DNA of 64,000 nt from Helicobacter sp. (GTDB lineage: Bacteria > Campylobacterota > Campylobacteria > Campylobacterales > Helicobacteraceae). The stretch covers positions 1-64,000 of the forward strand of contig JALEPE010000097.1 of NCBI GenBank assembly GCA_022766795.1. The letters are read 5' to 3'. This document shows positions 28,217 through 37,829 of the stretch, piece after piece; position 1 is the first letter of the stretch, and every line of letters begins with the position of its first letter. The notes beneath the pieces were generated by a model. The model was not told the origin of the DNA and did not search any database. It was given only the letters and a program-made list of their open reading frames with translations. The position numbers and the translations under genes are program-made.

Positions 28217-29293
28217 TCAAGCATTATAGATTTTTTGTAGATTCTCTAACTTGCTTGTGGCATTCAGCAACAACATATCCGCTAGAATCAATGCAAGACT
28301 AGATTCGCAAACAACGCTCCCGCGCACCGCAATACAAGGGTCGTGTCGCCCTTTGATATTACATTCTACCGCATTACCATAAATATCTTGCGTTTGTTGC
28401 GGGAGAAAAATACTAGGCGTGGGCTTAAAATGCACCCTTAAAACAATCTCACCTCCAGTGCTAATTCCCCCTAAGATTCCACCACAATGGTTACTCATAA
28501 AACCCTGCTGATTCATTGCATCATTGTTTTGCACACCTGTTTTTTTTGCAGATTCTATACCATCGCCAATCTCTACGGCTTTGACGCCATTTAAGCCAAG
28601 CAGAAGCGCACCCAGTGCAGAATCTAGCTTATAATACAAAGGCTCTCCAAGCCCACAAGGCACACCACAAGCCCTAACTAATGCCACTCCTCCCACGCTA
28701 TTGTGCGTATTCCTTGCATTTTCAATCGCTTCTTTTTGTGCCGATTCCACTTGTGCATCTAGCGCGAAAATTTCGCTTTTTGAGGCGTGATTAAAATCCA
28801 AATTTTGCGCTGTGATTCCGCCAACGCTTAGGATTCCGCTTTGTAGAGTAATACCAAAGGACTGTAAAAGCATTTTAGCGATCGCACCCGCTGCAACACG
28901 CGCACTTGTTTCCCTTGCGCTACTGCGTCCGCCCCCGCGATAATCTCGGATTCCATATTTTTTAAAGTAGGTAAAATCAGCGTGTCCGGGACGAAAGAGA
29001 TTCTTAATAGAATCATAATCACTGCTTTTATTTGCGGAATTTTTAATAAAGAATCCCAAAGGCGTCCCTGTCGTCTTACCCTCAAACACACCACTTAGAA
29101 TCTCCACATTATCCGCTTCTTTACGCTGTGTAGAATAGAGATTCCGCCCACCTGCGCGTCTTTGCATTTCTGTTTGCAGCAAATCCATATCTAATGTAAT
29201 TCCTGCGGGTAATCCGTCTATCACACCCCCGATTCCTTCCCCGTGGCTCTCGCCAAAGGTTGTAACCCTTAATGCCTCTCCAAAGGTATTCAT
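28217..29293 (-). CDS. aroC: Chorismate synthase
   Basis: This is the last step of the shikimate pathway, converting EPSP to chorismate with reduced FMN. At 358 residues it has [62 protein letters not shown], and a C-terminal [12 protein letters not shown], all diagnostic. ATG overlaps the rnc stop by 4 bases (ATGA). Gene order with rnc and rnhA matches what I recall for H. pylori HP0661-HP0663. Confidence 0.97.
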   Translation of the reverse strand: MNTFGEALRVTTFGESHGEGIGGVIDGLPAGITLDMDLLQTEMQRRAGGRNLYSTQRKEADNVEILSGVFEGKTTGTPLGFFIKNSANKSSDYDSIKNLFRPGHADFTYFKKYGIRDYRGGGRSSARETSARVAAGAIAKMLLQSFGITLQSGILSVGGITAQNLDFNHASKSEIFALDAQVESAQKEAIENARNTHNSVGGVALVRACGVPCGLGEPLYYKLDSALGALLLGLNGVKAVEIGDGIESAKKTGVQNNDAMNQQGFMSNHCGGILGGISTGGEIVLRVHFKPTPSIFLPQQTQDIYGNAVECNIKGRHDPCIAVRGSVVCESSLALILADMLLLNATSKLENLQKIYNA

Positions 29294-29964
29294 TTTGCCC
29301 CCTTTAATTTATTGAATGCAATCTTAGCGCAACTTTGCTGTGCTTCCTTTTTGCTCTTACCATTTGCCCTTGCGTATTCTTGCTTGTTAATCTGCACACT
29401 CATCAAAAATTCCTTTTGATGATCGGGTCCAAAGGAATCTAGCACAATATATTCTGGAGTAACCCCAAATTGTGCTTGAGTGAGTTCTTGCAAAGCGGTT
29501 TTATGGTCATAAAATAGGCTGTTTAAATCAATCTTTGGATACACTTCCTCTAGCAATCCAAGCATTATTTTGCGCACAATCTCCAAGCCGCTTTCTAAAT
29601 ACATTGCTCCCATTACGGCTTCAAAGGCGTTAGAGAGAATGGAATCCTTCTTGCGCCCCTCATTTTGCTCCTCTGAAGCAGAGATATACAAAAACTCTCC
29701 GATATGCAAATGCCTAGCCACTTTCGCAAAGGCTTTTTCATTCACCATTGAAGCGCGCATTTTTGAGAGTTCGCCCTCCCTAGAGTTTGGGAATTTCTTA
29801 TACAAAAACTCTCCGATGATTAAATCCAACACCGCATCGCCTAAAAACTCCAAACGCTCATTGTGCGCACCCTTTTTCGCACTTTTATGCGTCAAAGCTT
29901 CCTTGAGTAGTGATTCCTTTTTGAAGTGATAACCTAAAACTTTTTCAAATTCTTTTAAATCCAC
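29290..29964 (-). CDS. rnc: Ribonuclease III
   Basis: 224 residues: an endonuclease domain with the signature [17 protein letters not shown] (catalytic acidic residues) and a later [15 protein letters not shown], followed by a dsRNA-binding domain (about 155-222) ending [18 protein letters not shown]. It cleaves double-stranded RNA in rRNA maturation and antisense decay. GTG start with AAGGA upstream, 8 bases after rnhA. Confidence 0.96.
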   Translation of the reverse strand: MDLKEFEKVLGYHFKKESLLKEALTHKSAKKGAHNERLEFLGDAVLDLIIGEFLYKKFPNSREGELSKMRASMVNEKAFAKVARHLHIGEFLYISASEEQNEGRKKDSILSNAFEAVMGAMYLESGLEIVRKIMLGLLEEVYPKIDLNSLFYDHKTALQELTQAQFGVTPEYIVLDSFGPDHQKEFLMSVQINKQEYARANGKSKKEAQQSCAKIAFNKLKGAK

Positions 29965-29972
29965 GCAAATCC

Positions 29973-30398
29973 TTAATGTTCTTTAAACTTCAATGCCTCA
30001 TTCTTAGCAATCTTATCGCACCTTTCATTTTCCAAATGTCCGCTATGCCCCTTGACCCACTCCACTTTGATTTTATGCGGTTTGGAGACTTCCAAATAAT
30101 ATTGCCAAAGTTCGGGATTTTTTACATTTTTAAAATCCTTTGCAACCCAATTTGGAAGCCATTTGCTCACACCCTCCAAGACATATTTAGAATCGCAAAC
30201 CACCAAAACTTCGCAAGGCTCTTTTAACGCTTCCAAGCCTTTGATAAGCGCGGTTAATTCCATTTGGTTATTTGTCGCAACCTTTGCGCCACCGCTTAAA
30301 ATCTTTTCGTGTTGCCCATAGCGCAAGATTCCACACCAACCGCCACTCCCGGGATTGCCCAAAGAAGAACCATCACAAAAAAGAGTAACGCGCTTCAT
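29973..30398 (-). CDS. rnhA: Ribonuclease HI
   Basis: 141 residues. The catalytic acid set is visible: Asp in [12 protein letters not shown], Glu in [10 protein letters not shown], Asp in VVCDSKYV, and the C-terminal [24 protein letters not shown]. It removes RNA from RNA-DNA hybrids. The start lies inside the end of the upstream TPR gene (26-base overlap), implying coupling. Confidence 0.95.
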   Translation of the reverse strand: MKRVTLFCDGSSLGNPGSGGWCGILRYGQHEKILSGGAKVATNNQMELTALIKGLEALKEPCEVLVVCDSKYVLEGVSKWLPNWVAKDFKNVKNPELWQYYLEVSKPHKIKVEWVKGHSGHLENERCDKIAKNEALKFKEH

Positions 30399-31455
30399 CT
30401 TGCTTTTCTTTCAAAAATACGAGTGTTTTGAGGGTTAAAAGCTCCTCACAATGTGGGCAATGCTCAAAAACCAAAGGCGTGGTTGCCTTGCAAGACTTGC
30501 ATTGGTAGCTAAATCCCAAATCTCCCTGAAAGCTTTTGTGTGTCCTTAAAAGGCAAAGGGTTTCTAATTCAAAAGTTGCTTTTTGTGAGAAACTAAGAGG
30601 CAGAATCCCTTTTGCTTCAAAAATGTCCTTTAAGATTCTGCTTTGCGGGGTTATTTGCGCATTTTGCAATTCTTTGATTAAGTTTTCTGGAATTGCCTCT
30701 CTCTTAAGATTCCACAATACATCTTGCAACTCCAAAAGAGATTCTTTTGGGATATTCATCAAGCATTCCCAAAATAGCGCGGGATAAAAATCTTTAAAAA
30801 AATTTAGAATCAAGCGCGACAAAAGTGGCTCCTCTTGCAAAATTTTCAACATTTTTTTTGTCATCTCCTCACTCTTTTGCTGACTTGAAACTAAAATTTT
30901 TACCTTAAGATAACGCCGATATAACCCCGTGCCACCTTGCATTTCCTCCAAGCAATCCAATGCGCTTAAAGCTTCTTTAAACAAACTTAACTTCTCATAA
31001 GTTCTAATCAAAGCCTTTAAAACAAGGGGATTTCTCGGAAAATAATGCAAGATTTCCAAATAAATCTCCTTAGCCCGCAAAGGAAATCCGGCTTTTGTAT
31101 AGACGATTCCAAGAGATTCTAAAATTGGCACTTTATCCACAGGATTGGGAATGGAATCCAACAATGCAACATAAAGACGAATCGCTTTTTCGTAATTTGC
31201 GCTCTTTTGATACATTTTTGCCATAAAAAGCAAGGAAGAAGTGGGATTAGGGCTTAGGGCTAAAAACTCTTGTGCTTCCTTATCAAAACCAATATAGTCA
31301 AAACCTTCTATAAATTTATTTAAAGAATCCTGCTGTCTTTTGCTAATGAGATAATTCCAATAATAAGCAAAAAGGCTCACAATGCCAACACAAAAAATAA
31401 ATACCACAATGCCAAAAAGTGGGTCGCGATATTCAAGGTTCTCCAAAAAATTCAA
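30373..31455 (-). CDS. Membrane-anchored TPR protein with C-terminal zinc ribbon (LapB/YciM-like)
   Basis: TTG start with AAAGGGA upstream. Residues 12-32 are one membrane helix, residues about 65-260 are TPR-like helical pairs, and the C-terminus has CKSCKATTPLVFEHCPHC, a four-cysteine rubredoxin-type ribbon. This order (TM, TPRs, ribbon) is that of LapB, which with FtsH controls LpxC and so lipid A synthesis. I recall a TPR gene (HP0660) at this place in H. pylori. The function as LapB is inferred from architecture; sequence similarity has not been tested. Confidence 0.6.
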   Translation of the reverse strand: MNFLENLEYRDPLFGIVVFIFCVGIVSLFAYYWNYLISKRQQDSLNKFIEGFDYIGFDKEAQEFLALSPNPTSSLLFMAKMYQKSANYEKAIRLYVALLDSIPNPVDKVPILESLGIVYTKAGFPLRAKEIYLEILHYFPRNPLVLKALIRTYEKLSLFKEALSALDCLEEMQGGTGLYRRYLKVKILVSSQQKSEEMTKKMLKILQEEPLLSRLILNFFKDFYPALFWECLMNIPKESLLELQDVLWNLKREAIPENLIKELQNAQITPQSRILKDIFEAKGILPLSFSQKATFELETLCLLRTHKSFQGDLGFSYQCKSCKATTPLVFEHCPHCEELLTLKTLVFLKEKQDEARYSFL

Positions 31456-31484
31456 ATATTCCCTTTGTGTGAAAAATCTTCTAA

Positions 31485-31490
31485 ATTATA
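31485..31490 (-). promoter_or_regulatory. -10 box (TATAAT) of the TPR-rnhA-rnc-aroC operon
   Basis: On the minus strand GTTATAATTTAG lies 30 bp before the TTG start. The four genes behind it overlap or are closely spaced. Confidence 0.55.
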
Positions 31491-31558
31491 ACAAAACTTA
31501 TAGATAAAATTTTGTAAAATATGCGATTTTTAAGTTTGAAAATAATTTTGGAGCGGAA

Positions 31559-33238
31559 TTGATTGCACAGGCAAGTATTGAAATTCTCAAAAATCAATTA
31601 GATATTTTAGAAGTGATTAGCCATTATATTGAAGTAAAAAAAATGGGTAGCAGCTACAAGGCTTGTTGTCCCTTTCACCAAGAAAAAACACCTAGCTTTG
31701 TAGTTAATGCAAACAAGGGATTCTATCATTGCTTTGGTTGTGGGGCAAGTGGCGATTCTATCAAGTTTGTAATGGAATATGAAAAGCTAAGTTACATAGA
31801 AGCCATTGAAAAACTCGCACAAATCTACAATGTTACTTTGGAATATTCTAATGAAAACAAAAAAAATGATGATTTTAAAATTTTGGATTTTATGAATCAA
31901 TACTATCAATCTATGCTCAATAGCGAAGTGGAATCCTATATCAAAGAGCGTGGAATCACAACAGAGATGAAAATGCGTTTTGAGCTAGGTTATGCGCCCA
32001 ATAATTATGAAATAATGACACAAATGCAACGCAACTTTATCAATCTCCAAAATGCACTCAATGTTGGGGTGCTTGGCGTAGATATAGAAAATGGCACAAA
32101 ACGTTATTATGCAAGATTGACACAGAGGCTTATTTTTCCCATTCGCTCCGCGCAAAACAAAATTATCGGCTTTGGCGGACGCACGCTAGGCAATCACCCA
32201 GCAAAATACATCAATTCTCCCCAAACAAAGTTATTCAATAAATCGCAAGTTCTTTATGGTTACCCACAGGCTAAAGAGAGCATTTACCGCTTAAATTCCA
32301 TTATCATCACAGAGGGATATTTAGATACGATTATGCTGCATCAAGCAGGTTTTACAAACGCGGTGGCAACCTTAGGCACTGCATTAACGCGTGAGCATTT
32401 GCCTCTACTTGCAAAGGGGAATCCCAAGATTATTTTAGCCTTTGATGGTGATAATGCGGGAATGCAAGCCGCCTTTAAAGCCGCTAGTCTTTTAAGCCTA
32501 GCTGGAAAAGAAGGAGGTGTTGTCCTATTTGATGGAGGATTAGACCCCGCAGATATGGTAAAAAATGGAGAAATTGAAGAGTTAAAAAGCCTGTTTGATT
32601 CTCCCATTCCCTTAATTGATTATGTGTTAAATACGATTCTAAAGCAGTTTGATTTAAGGAATCCTGTGCAAAAAGACGCGTGTTTAAAAGAATCCTTAGC
32701 CTATCTCCACCAACTCTCACCCGTCATACAAGAGGAATATAAATCTTGGCTTGCACAACAGCTTCATCTCCCCGCTCATCTGATTAAAACGCACTCTATA
32801 CAAAATTCTATCACACAAAACCTCTATCCAAAAACTCAAAGTAGCCAGAGTGATTTCTATGGATTGGCAGAAAAAATCATCATCAAAAGCGTTTTGGAGG
32901 ATAAGAATCTTTTAGATTTTGTGTTAAACTACCTAGAACCACGAATGTTTCACTCGGAAAATCTTGCATACCAAAAGCTGCTTCAAGGGCAATTAGAATC
33001 CCCCGAATTAATCGGAATCCTATTAGATTCTAAAATCAAACCCCAAAACAAGGAAAAATTAAAACAACAAATGATTATGATTCTCTATAGACATTATGAT
33101 GAGCAGAAAAAATCTCTTTTGCAAGACAATTCTCTCACATTAAGAGAAAAGGCGTTTCTATTAAGAAAATACCAAAAATATTTAGATGATTTAAAAAAAG
33201 GAGACTTGATACTTTATGAAAGCACTAGCACTTTTTAG
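31559..33238 (+). CDS. dnaG: DNA primase
   Basis: 559 residues. Zinc-binding domain CPFHQEKTPSF ... FHCFGCGASGD-like (CxxH and CxxC; here GFYHCFGCGASGDSI) at residues 38-70. The core then has GFGGRTLGNHPAKYINSP, the Toprim motifs ITEGYLDTIML and LAFDGDNAGMQAA, and a shorter C-terminal helicase-binding region. It makes RNA primers for replication. TTG start with GGAGCGGA upstream. A run of 8 A early in the gene (about 31637) is too short to claim switching. Followed by a PP-loop gene as in H. pylori HP0012-HP0013. Confidence 0.96.
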   Translation: MIAQASIEILKNQLDILEVISHYIEVKKMGSSYKACCPFHQEKTPSFVVNANKGFYHCFGCGASGDSIKFVMEYEKLSYIEAIEKLAQIYNVTLEYSNENKKNDDFKILDFMNQYYQSMLNSEVESYIKERGITTEMKMRFELGYAPNNYEIMTQMQRNFINLQNALNVGVLGVDIENGTKRYYARLTQRLIFPIRSAQNKIIGFGGRTLGNHPAKYINSPQTKLFNKSQVLYGYPQAKESIYRLNSIIITEGYLDTIMLHQAGFTNAVATLGTALTREHLPLLAKGNPKIILAFDGDNAGMQAAFKAASLLSLAGKEGGVVLFDGGLDPADMVKNGEIEELKSLFDSPIPLIDYVLNTILKQFDLRNPVQKDACLKESLAYLHQLSPVIQEEYKSWLAQQLHLPAHLIKTHSIQNSITQNLYPKTQSSQSDFYGLAEKIIIKSVLEDKNLLDFVLNYLEPRMFHSENLAYQKLLQGQLESPELIGILLDSKIKPQNKEKLKQQMIMILYRHYDEQKKSLLQDNSLTLREKAFLLRKYQKYLDDLKKGDLILYESTSTF

Positions 33239-34193
33239 TGGCGGATTAGATAGCCTGCTTGCCATTAAGATTATTAAAGACTTAGGCATTGAGGTTGTTG
33301 CCTTGCACTTTAACATTGGCTTTGGCGCAAAGAGCGATAAAAGTGAGATTCTGCGTCAAAGACTAGAGCAAGTGGGTGCGGAATTAAAAATTGTAGATAT
33401 TAGGAAACAATTTTTTGATGAGATTCTTTTTAAGCCTAAATTTGGCTATGGAAAATACTTTAATCCCTGCATTGATTGCCACGCAAATATGTTTGCACAC
33501 GCACTAAAAATGCTAGAAAGTGAGGGGGCGAGTTTTGTCATTAGTGGAGAAGTCTTGGGGCAGCGTCCAAAAAGTCAGCGTGCAGAGGCTTTGGGGCAGG
33601 TAGAGCGTCTGTGTGGGGCGAATGGTTTGATTGTGCGTCCAATGTCGGCAAAGCTTTTACCGCCCACGATTCCAGAACAAAAAGGGTGGATTCCTAGAGA
33701 AAAGCTCCTTGATATTAGCGGTAGAGGGCGGAATCGGCAGTTGGAATTAGTAGAGAAATATGGCATTACCTATTATGAGCGTCCCGGTGGCGGTTGTCTG
33801 CTTACAGAGACTTCTGTTGCAAATAAAATCAAGGATATTCAAGCGCATCGCGAAGTCGTATTTGAGGATATGGAGCTTGTGAAGTTTGGGAGATATTTGA
33901 TTCTACCAGATGGTGCGCGTTGCGTGATTGCTAGAAATGAGGAAGAGAATCAAAGGCTAAATTTCTATCACCCCAAAATGAGTAAAATTGAATTACTAGA
34001 TTGCATAGGACCTTTGGGTTTAGTAGAAAAGGATGCGAGTGCGCAGGATAAAAGCCTTGCTATCTCACTTACCCTGCTTTATGGCAAAGCACAAGCCAAC
34101 CAATCCTACAAAGTGCGCTTTGAGGGAAATGAAATAGAATCTATTGCTTTTGAAAGCAAAGAAAAAGCAAAACAATTTTTAATAAAGGAATAA
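33216..34193 (+). CDS. PP-loop ATPase-type protein, possible tRNA-thiolation or argininosuccinate-synthase-like enzyme
   Basis: 325 residues. The N-terminus has the PP-loop ALFSGGLDSLLAI for ATP pyrophosphate chemistry, then NPCIDCHANM (CxxC) and GEVLGQRPKSQ. The C-terminal half has RPGGGCLLTE. This resembles MnmA/ThiI-like sulfurtransferase domains, and the CxxC and downstream Cys could carry a persulfide or metal. I recall an equivalent next to dnaG in H. pylori (HP0013). The substrate is unknown. It overlaps the dnaG end by 23 bases. Confidence 0.7.
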   Translation: MKALALFSGGLDSLLAIKIIKDLGIEVVALHFNIGFGAKSDKSEILRQRLEQVGAELKIVDIRKQFFDEILFKPKFGYGKYFNPCIDCHANMFAHALKMLESEGASFVISGEVLGQRPKSQRAEALGQVERLCGANGLIVRPMSAKLLPPTIPEQKGWIPREKLLDISGRGRNRQLELVEKYGITYYERPGGGCLLTETSVANKIKDIQAHREVVFEDMELVKFGRYLILPDGARCVIARNEEENQRLNFYHPKMSKIELLDCIGPLGLVEKDASAQDKSLAISLTLLYGKAQANQSYKVRFEGNEIESIAFESKEKAKQFLIKE

Positions 34194-34195
34194 GA

Positions 34196-34801
34196 ATGAA
34201 ACAAGAATTTTTAGATATTGTTAAAGCGCGTTATTCTTGCAGGAATTTTAAGGATTCTGCCATTAATGCAAACATATTAGAGAATATTTTAGAAGCGGGG
34301 AGATTAGCACCAAGTTCGCTTGGATTAGAACCTTGGTGCTTCTATGTCGTGCAAGATTCTATCAAAAAACAAGAAATTTCTAAAATCGCAAACAATCAAA
34401 ACCACGTAGCACATTGTGGTGCAATTATCATCATTACCGCACGTTTGGACTTTGTGGAATATTTTGAAGCGCGCTTGAAAGCACGGAATCTTAGTGAGGT
34501 AGAAATGCAAAAACGCATTAGCTTATATAAGCCGTTTTTAGAAAATATGAGTGCGGAAAGAAAACTCTTTTATGCAAGAGAGCAGACATATTTAGCACTT
34601 GCAAATATGGCAAATGCTGCAAGTGCGTATGGAATCGCATCGTGTATTATCGGTGGTTTTGATAACGCTAAATTAGATACATATTTAAAGCTGAATCATA
34701 GCGAAAAAACCTCTATTATGCTTGTGCTTGGAGAACCTTTAGAAAGTGAGATGCCACAAAAGGTGCGTAATGCAAAAGAGGAAGTAATAAAATTTATTTA
34801 A
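34196..34801 (+). CDS. NAD(P)H nitroreductase (RdxA/FrxA/NfsB-like)
   Basis: 201 residues, FMN-dependent nitroreductase fold. RYSCRNFKDSAI is the FMN-binding start, GRLAPSSLGLEPWCF follows, and GIASCIIGGFDNAKL plus MLVLGEP close the fold. The SCIIGGFD segment is as in H. pylori RdxA, the enzyme that activates metronidazole. Which paralogue this is cannot be told. It starts 2 bases after the PP-loop gene. Confidence 0.85.
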   Translation: MKQEFLDIVKARYSCRNFKDSAINANILENILEAGRLAPSSLGLEPWCFYVVQDSIKKQEISKIANNQNHVAHCGAIIIITARLDFVEYFEARLKARNLSEVEMQKRISLYKPFLENMSAERKLFYAREQTYLALANMANAASAYGIASCIIGGFDNAKLDTYLKLNHSEKTSIMLVLGEPLESEMPQKVRNAKEEVIKFI

Positions 34802-34829
34802 AAATATTAAAAGTTTAATAAATTTTAGA

Positions 34830-34835
34830 TATAAT
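34830..34835 (+). promoter_or_regulatory. -10 box (TATAAT) of the chemoreceptor gene
   Basis: AGATATAATGAAAAC lies 47 bp before the ATG; AAAGGAAGAG is the ribosome site. Confidence 0.6.
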
Positions 34836-34881
34836 GAAAACTTCATTTAAGAGTGATAAGATTTTAATATAAAGGAAGAGT

Positions 34882-35991
34882 ATGTTTGGAAGCTCCAAAA
34901 GAGAACAAGAATTAATTGCTGAAAACAAAGATCTAAAGGCAAAAATTGAGCAGCTTGAAACTGCATTGCGTAAGCAGAGTCAAGAGATGGAAAAAGAGCG
35001 GGAAGCGTTAGAAAATTTTCAAGAAAATAATGAAAAAAACATAGTAACGAATGCAATCTTTGATTCTATAATGGGATCTTGTGCTAAAAATCTAAAAATA
35101 TTGCAAGATAATTTTGCAACCTCTGTGCAAATGCTTGAAGATGCGAAGCGCACTTCCACGGATAATGTCGAACAAACCAAAACATTGGAATCCACAATCA
35201 CAGGTAGTGTTTCTAGTGTTACGGATCGCTTGCATAACTTCCAAGGTATGATTCAACAAGTGTATCAAGATTTGGATTCTATCTCTAATGTTATCAATCT
35301 TATCACAGATGTTAGTGATCAAACTAACTTATTAGCATTAAATGCAGCAATTGAAGCAGCACGCGCAGGGGAACACGGAAGAGGATTCGCAGTTGTTGCC
35401 GATGAGGTGCGAAAACTCGCTGAACGCGCACAGAAGGCAACCAAAGAGATTGAAATGAATATTCAAGTTTTGCGTCAAAATTTCTCCGAAGTGCAAACTT
35501 CTACGGAAGAAATTGTTGATGATATGAACCAAGTGAATGAAGGGGTTGTGAAATTTATAGAAGTCGGAGAAGCTTCTATGGATATAAGACGTAATTCTGC
35601 AAATGTCTTGGATACAACTTTCATTGGGCTTGTAAAACTAGATCACTTACTCTTTAAAATGAAAGGCTATAAAGCTATTGTAGAAGAAAATTTAGAAGAA
35701 ACGCTCGCTTCACATCACGATTGTCGTTTAGGTAAATGGTATGAACACGGAATTGGTAGAGAGGCATTTGGAGCATTGGCAGGCTATGACAATTTGGTAA
35801 CACCACACGCAGGCGTGCATGATTCTTTCATAAATGCATTAGATATTCTTAAAACGAAGGGCTTAGAGGGCAATTCACAAGAAATTTTAGCTCTTTTAAA
35901 AGAAGGCGAAATTGCTTCTGATAAAGTTGTAGAAGTGTTAGATGGATTATTGAACGCAAAGATTGCAGAGCGCAATAATCAAGCAAGATAG
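34882..35991 (+). CDS. Soluble chemoreceptor with CZB zinc domain (TlpD-like)
   Basis: 369 residues, no membrane helix or signal. Residues 1-50 are a coiled coil starting [10 protein letters not shown]. The central signalling hairpin has [39 protein letters not shown]. The C-terminus is a CZB domain: KLDHLLFK (His), [10 protein letters not shown] (Cys) and the H-A-G-V-H-D pair supply the 3His/1Cys zinc site. H. pylori TlpD has the same plan and senses oxidants such as HOCl through this zinc-thiolate. This copy is some 60 residues shorter, with less sequence between the coiled coil and the signalling domain. It presumably couples to CheW/CheA; none is nearby. Confidence 0.85.
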   Translation: MFGSSKREQELIAENKDLKAKIEQLETALRKQSQEMEKEREALENFQENNEKNIVTNAIFDSIMGSCAKNLKILQDNFATSVQMLEDAKRTSTDNVEQTKTLESTITGSVSSVTDRLHNFQGMIQQVYQDLDSISNVINLITDVSDQTNLLALNAAIEAARAGEHGRGFAVVADEVRKLAERAQKATKEIEMNIQVLRQNFSEVQTSTEEIVDDMNQVNEGVVKFIEVGEASMDIRRNSANVLDTTFIGLVKLDHLLFKMKGYKAIVEENLEETLASHHDCRLGKWYEHGIGREAFGALAGYDNLVTPHAGVHDSFINALDILKTKGLEGNSQEILALLKEGEIASDKVVEVLDGLLNAKIAERNNQAR

Positions 35992-36014
35992 AATATTAAC
36001 CCAAAGGGGAGACT

Positions 36015-36860
36015 ATGCAAATCAACTCATCTATGTCAATCTTACAAAATAGTTATTTGTATCAGTCTAGCAATGCTGTCAATTCTGCACAAAATACGGA
36101 GTCCAAACAGAGTCTTTTAAATGAAGATTCTAACATTCAGGATTCCACACAAAACACAAACAAAACACAAAATACGGAATCGCAATTTGGAGAAAAAGCC
36201 CCAAATGGCGAAACCTTAGATCCACAGCAAACACAAGCGCTTAATGAGTTAAAAGCAATCGATAGAAATGTCCGTGCGCACGAGGCAGCGCATGTTGGAG
36301 CGGGCGGAGGTGTAGTTGCTGGAGGGGCTTCTTATACTTATACGCGTGGTCCAGATGGGCAGATGTATGCAACCGCAGGTGAAGTTCCAATTCGTATGCA
36401 AAAGGGAAAAACTCCTGAAGAGACAATACAAAATGCGCGTAGAATCATAGCAGCAGCAATGGCACCCTCTGATCCCAGCCCACAAGATTATAAAGTCGCT
36501 GCAAGTGCTGCACAAATGGAAGTGAGCGCAAGAGCGGAGCAGGCGCGTGAGAATGCAAAAGAAGTGGAAAAAACCATCAAGGGAGAGGATAATTCCACTA
36601 ACGATTCTGCCCTACAAGATTCTAGTGTTACAAATAATGTAACCCAAAATAAAGAATCTAGCGATTCTGCAATGCCTCAAGAATCTCAAGGGGTAGGGTT
36701 TATCAATCAAGGTAAAAATTCCACACAAACTTCGGGCATTGTAATGCAAGAGATTCCAGCGCAACCAACTTCAGCAGCCGATATGCGTATTTATGCCCTA
36801 CAAAGTTATCAGGCTAACGCTTACACAAATAAAAGTCCATTCTTTGAAATTGCTGGTTAA
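36015..36860 (+). CDS. SprA-type putative metalloprotease
   Basis: 281 residues. The core (about 75-180) is ELKAIDRNVRAHEAAHVGAGGGVVAGGASYTYTRGPDG-type, with the zinc-protease-like HEAAH at about residue 93, then YATAGEVPI and PSPQDYKVAASAAQMEV. This is the SprA-related family known in Campylobacter as a putative metalloprotease; no substrate is known. N- and C-terminal flanks are Ser/Asn/Gln-rich and of low complexity, including an ESSDSAMPQES segment similar to the insert in DapE. No signal peptide. Confidence 0.8.
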   Translation: MQINSSMSILQNSYLYQSSNAVNSAQNTESKQSLLNEDSNIQDSTQNTNKTQNTESQFGEKAPNGETLDPQQTQALNELKAIDRNVRAHEAAHVGAGGGVVAGGASYTYTRGPDGQMYATAGEVPIRMQKGKTPEETIQNARRIIAAAMAPSDPSPQDYKVAASAAQMEVSARAEQARENAKEVEKTIKGEDNSTNDSALQDSSVTNNVTQNKESSDSAMPQESQGVGFINQGKNSTQTSGIVMQEIPAQPTSAADMRIYALQSYQANAYTNKSPFFEIAG

Positions 36861-36879
36861 TCCTTAAGCTAACCTTTTT
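36855..36879 (+). terminator. Intrinsic terminator after the metalloprotease gene
   Basis: GGTTA at 36855-36859 and TAACC at 36870-36874 form a short stem, followed by TTTTT. The stem is only 5-6 bp. Confidence 0.45.
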
Positions 36880-36926
36880 AGTGTTGGGCTTATCATTATT
36901 TCTATTTTTAAAAATCAAGGAAAAAT

Positions 36927-37829
36927 ATGCGAATTGTTTTTATGGGAACGCCCGATTATGCGGCTGTAATTTTGGAATCCTTATTGGAATCGCACGAAAT
37001 TTGTGCTTTGGTTTGCCAAGAGGACAAAAGGGCAGGGCGTGATATGCGCCTTAAAGCTCCCGCTACAAAAGAGTTGCTACAAAGTCGCTCCCTAAAAATT
37101 CCAATCTTCCAACCTAAAATATTAGATAGAGCATTTGCAGAGGAATTGGCTGCATTGCAATGCGATATTATTATTGTTGCAGCGTATGGCAAGATTCTGC
37201 CTAAAGCTGTTTTAGATATTGCACCCTGCATCAATCTTCACGCTTCTATTTTGCCTAAATTCCGAGGTGCAAGTCCAATCCAGCAAAGCATTTTACAGGG
37301 TGAAAAATATTTTGGTGTGAGTGTAATGCAAATGCAAGAAGGGTTGGATTGCGGAGAGATTCTAGGTTTTAAAGTGATACCCAACACACAGCAAAATGCG
37401 ATTGAGCTTTTTGCGAGTTTAGCAAAAATGGCTGGAGAATTGACTTTGGAATACCTAGAAAGATTTAAGACAATCAAGCCATTAGCACAGATTGATGCAG
37501 ATTGCAGTTATTGCAAGAAAATTAAAAAAGAATGGGGCTTGGTAGAGTTTGATTGTGCGCAAAGTTTAGTGCGTAAATCCTTAGCATATAGTGGTTGGCC
37601 AGAGATTTATTTGCAAAGCGGTTTAAAATTAAAAAAACTCACATTAAAAGAATCACAAGAAGCGCATACAAAGGGTAAAATTTTAGCAATGAGAGAAAAT
37701 GAAATCTGCGTAGGATGTAATAAAGGAAGCATATGGATTGCAGCATTGCAAGCCCCATCTAAAAAAGAAATGTCAGCTTATGCGTATGTGCAAGGCAAAC
37801 GCTTAAAGGTAGGGGATATTTTAGAATGA
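36927..37829 (+). CDS. fmt: Methionyl-tRNA formyltransferase
   Basis: 300 residues. Starts MRIVFMGTPDYAAVIL; the formyl-THF-binding core has the catalytic INLHASILPKFRGASPIQ (Asn, His) and MQMQEGLDCGEIL (Asp), followed by the C-terminal tRNA-binding barrel. It makes the initiator fMet-tRNA. It opens the block fmt-birA-parA-parB-atp, and its stop overlaps birA. Confidence 0.96.
   Translation: MRIVFMGTPDYAAVILESLLESHEICALVCQEDKRAGRDMRLKAPATKELLQSRSLKIPIFQPKILDRAFAEELAALQCDIIIVAAYGKILPKAVLDIAPCINLHASILPKFRGASPIQQSILQGEKYFGVSVMQMQEGLDCGEILGFKVIPNTQQNAIELFASLAKMAGELTLEYLERFKTIKPLAQIDADCSYCKKIKKEWGLVEFDCAQSLVRKSLAYSGWPEIYLQSGLKLKKLTLKESQEAHTKGKILAMRENEICVGCNKGSIWIAALQAPSKKEMSAYAYVQGKRLKVGDILE

Noticed and set aside
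31637..31645. Run of 8 A in dnaG as a contingency tract
   Set aside because: Short, in an essential gene, and the frame is intact.
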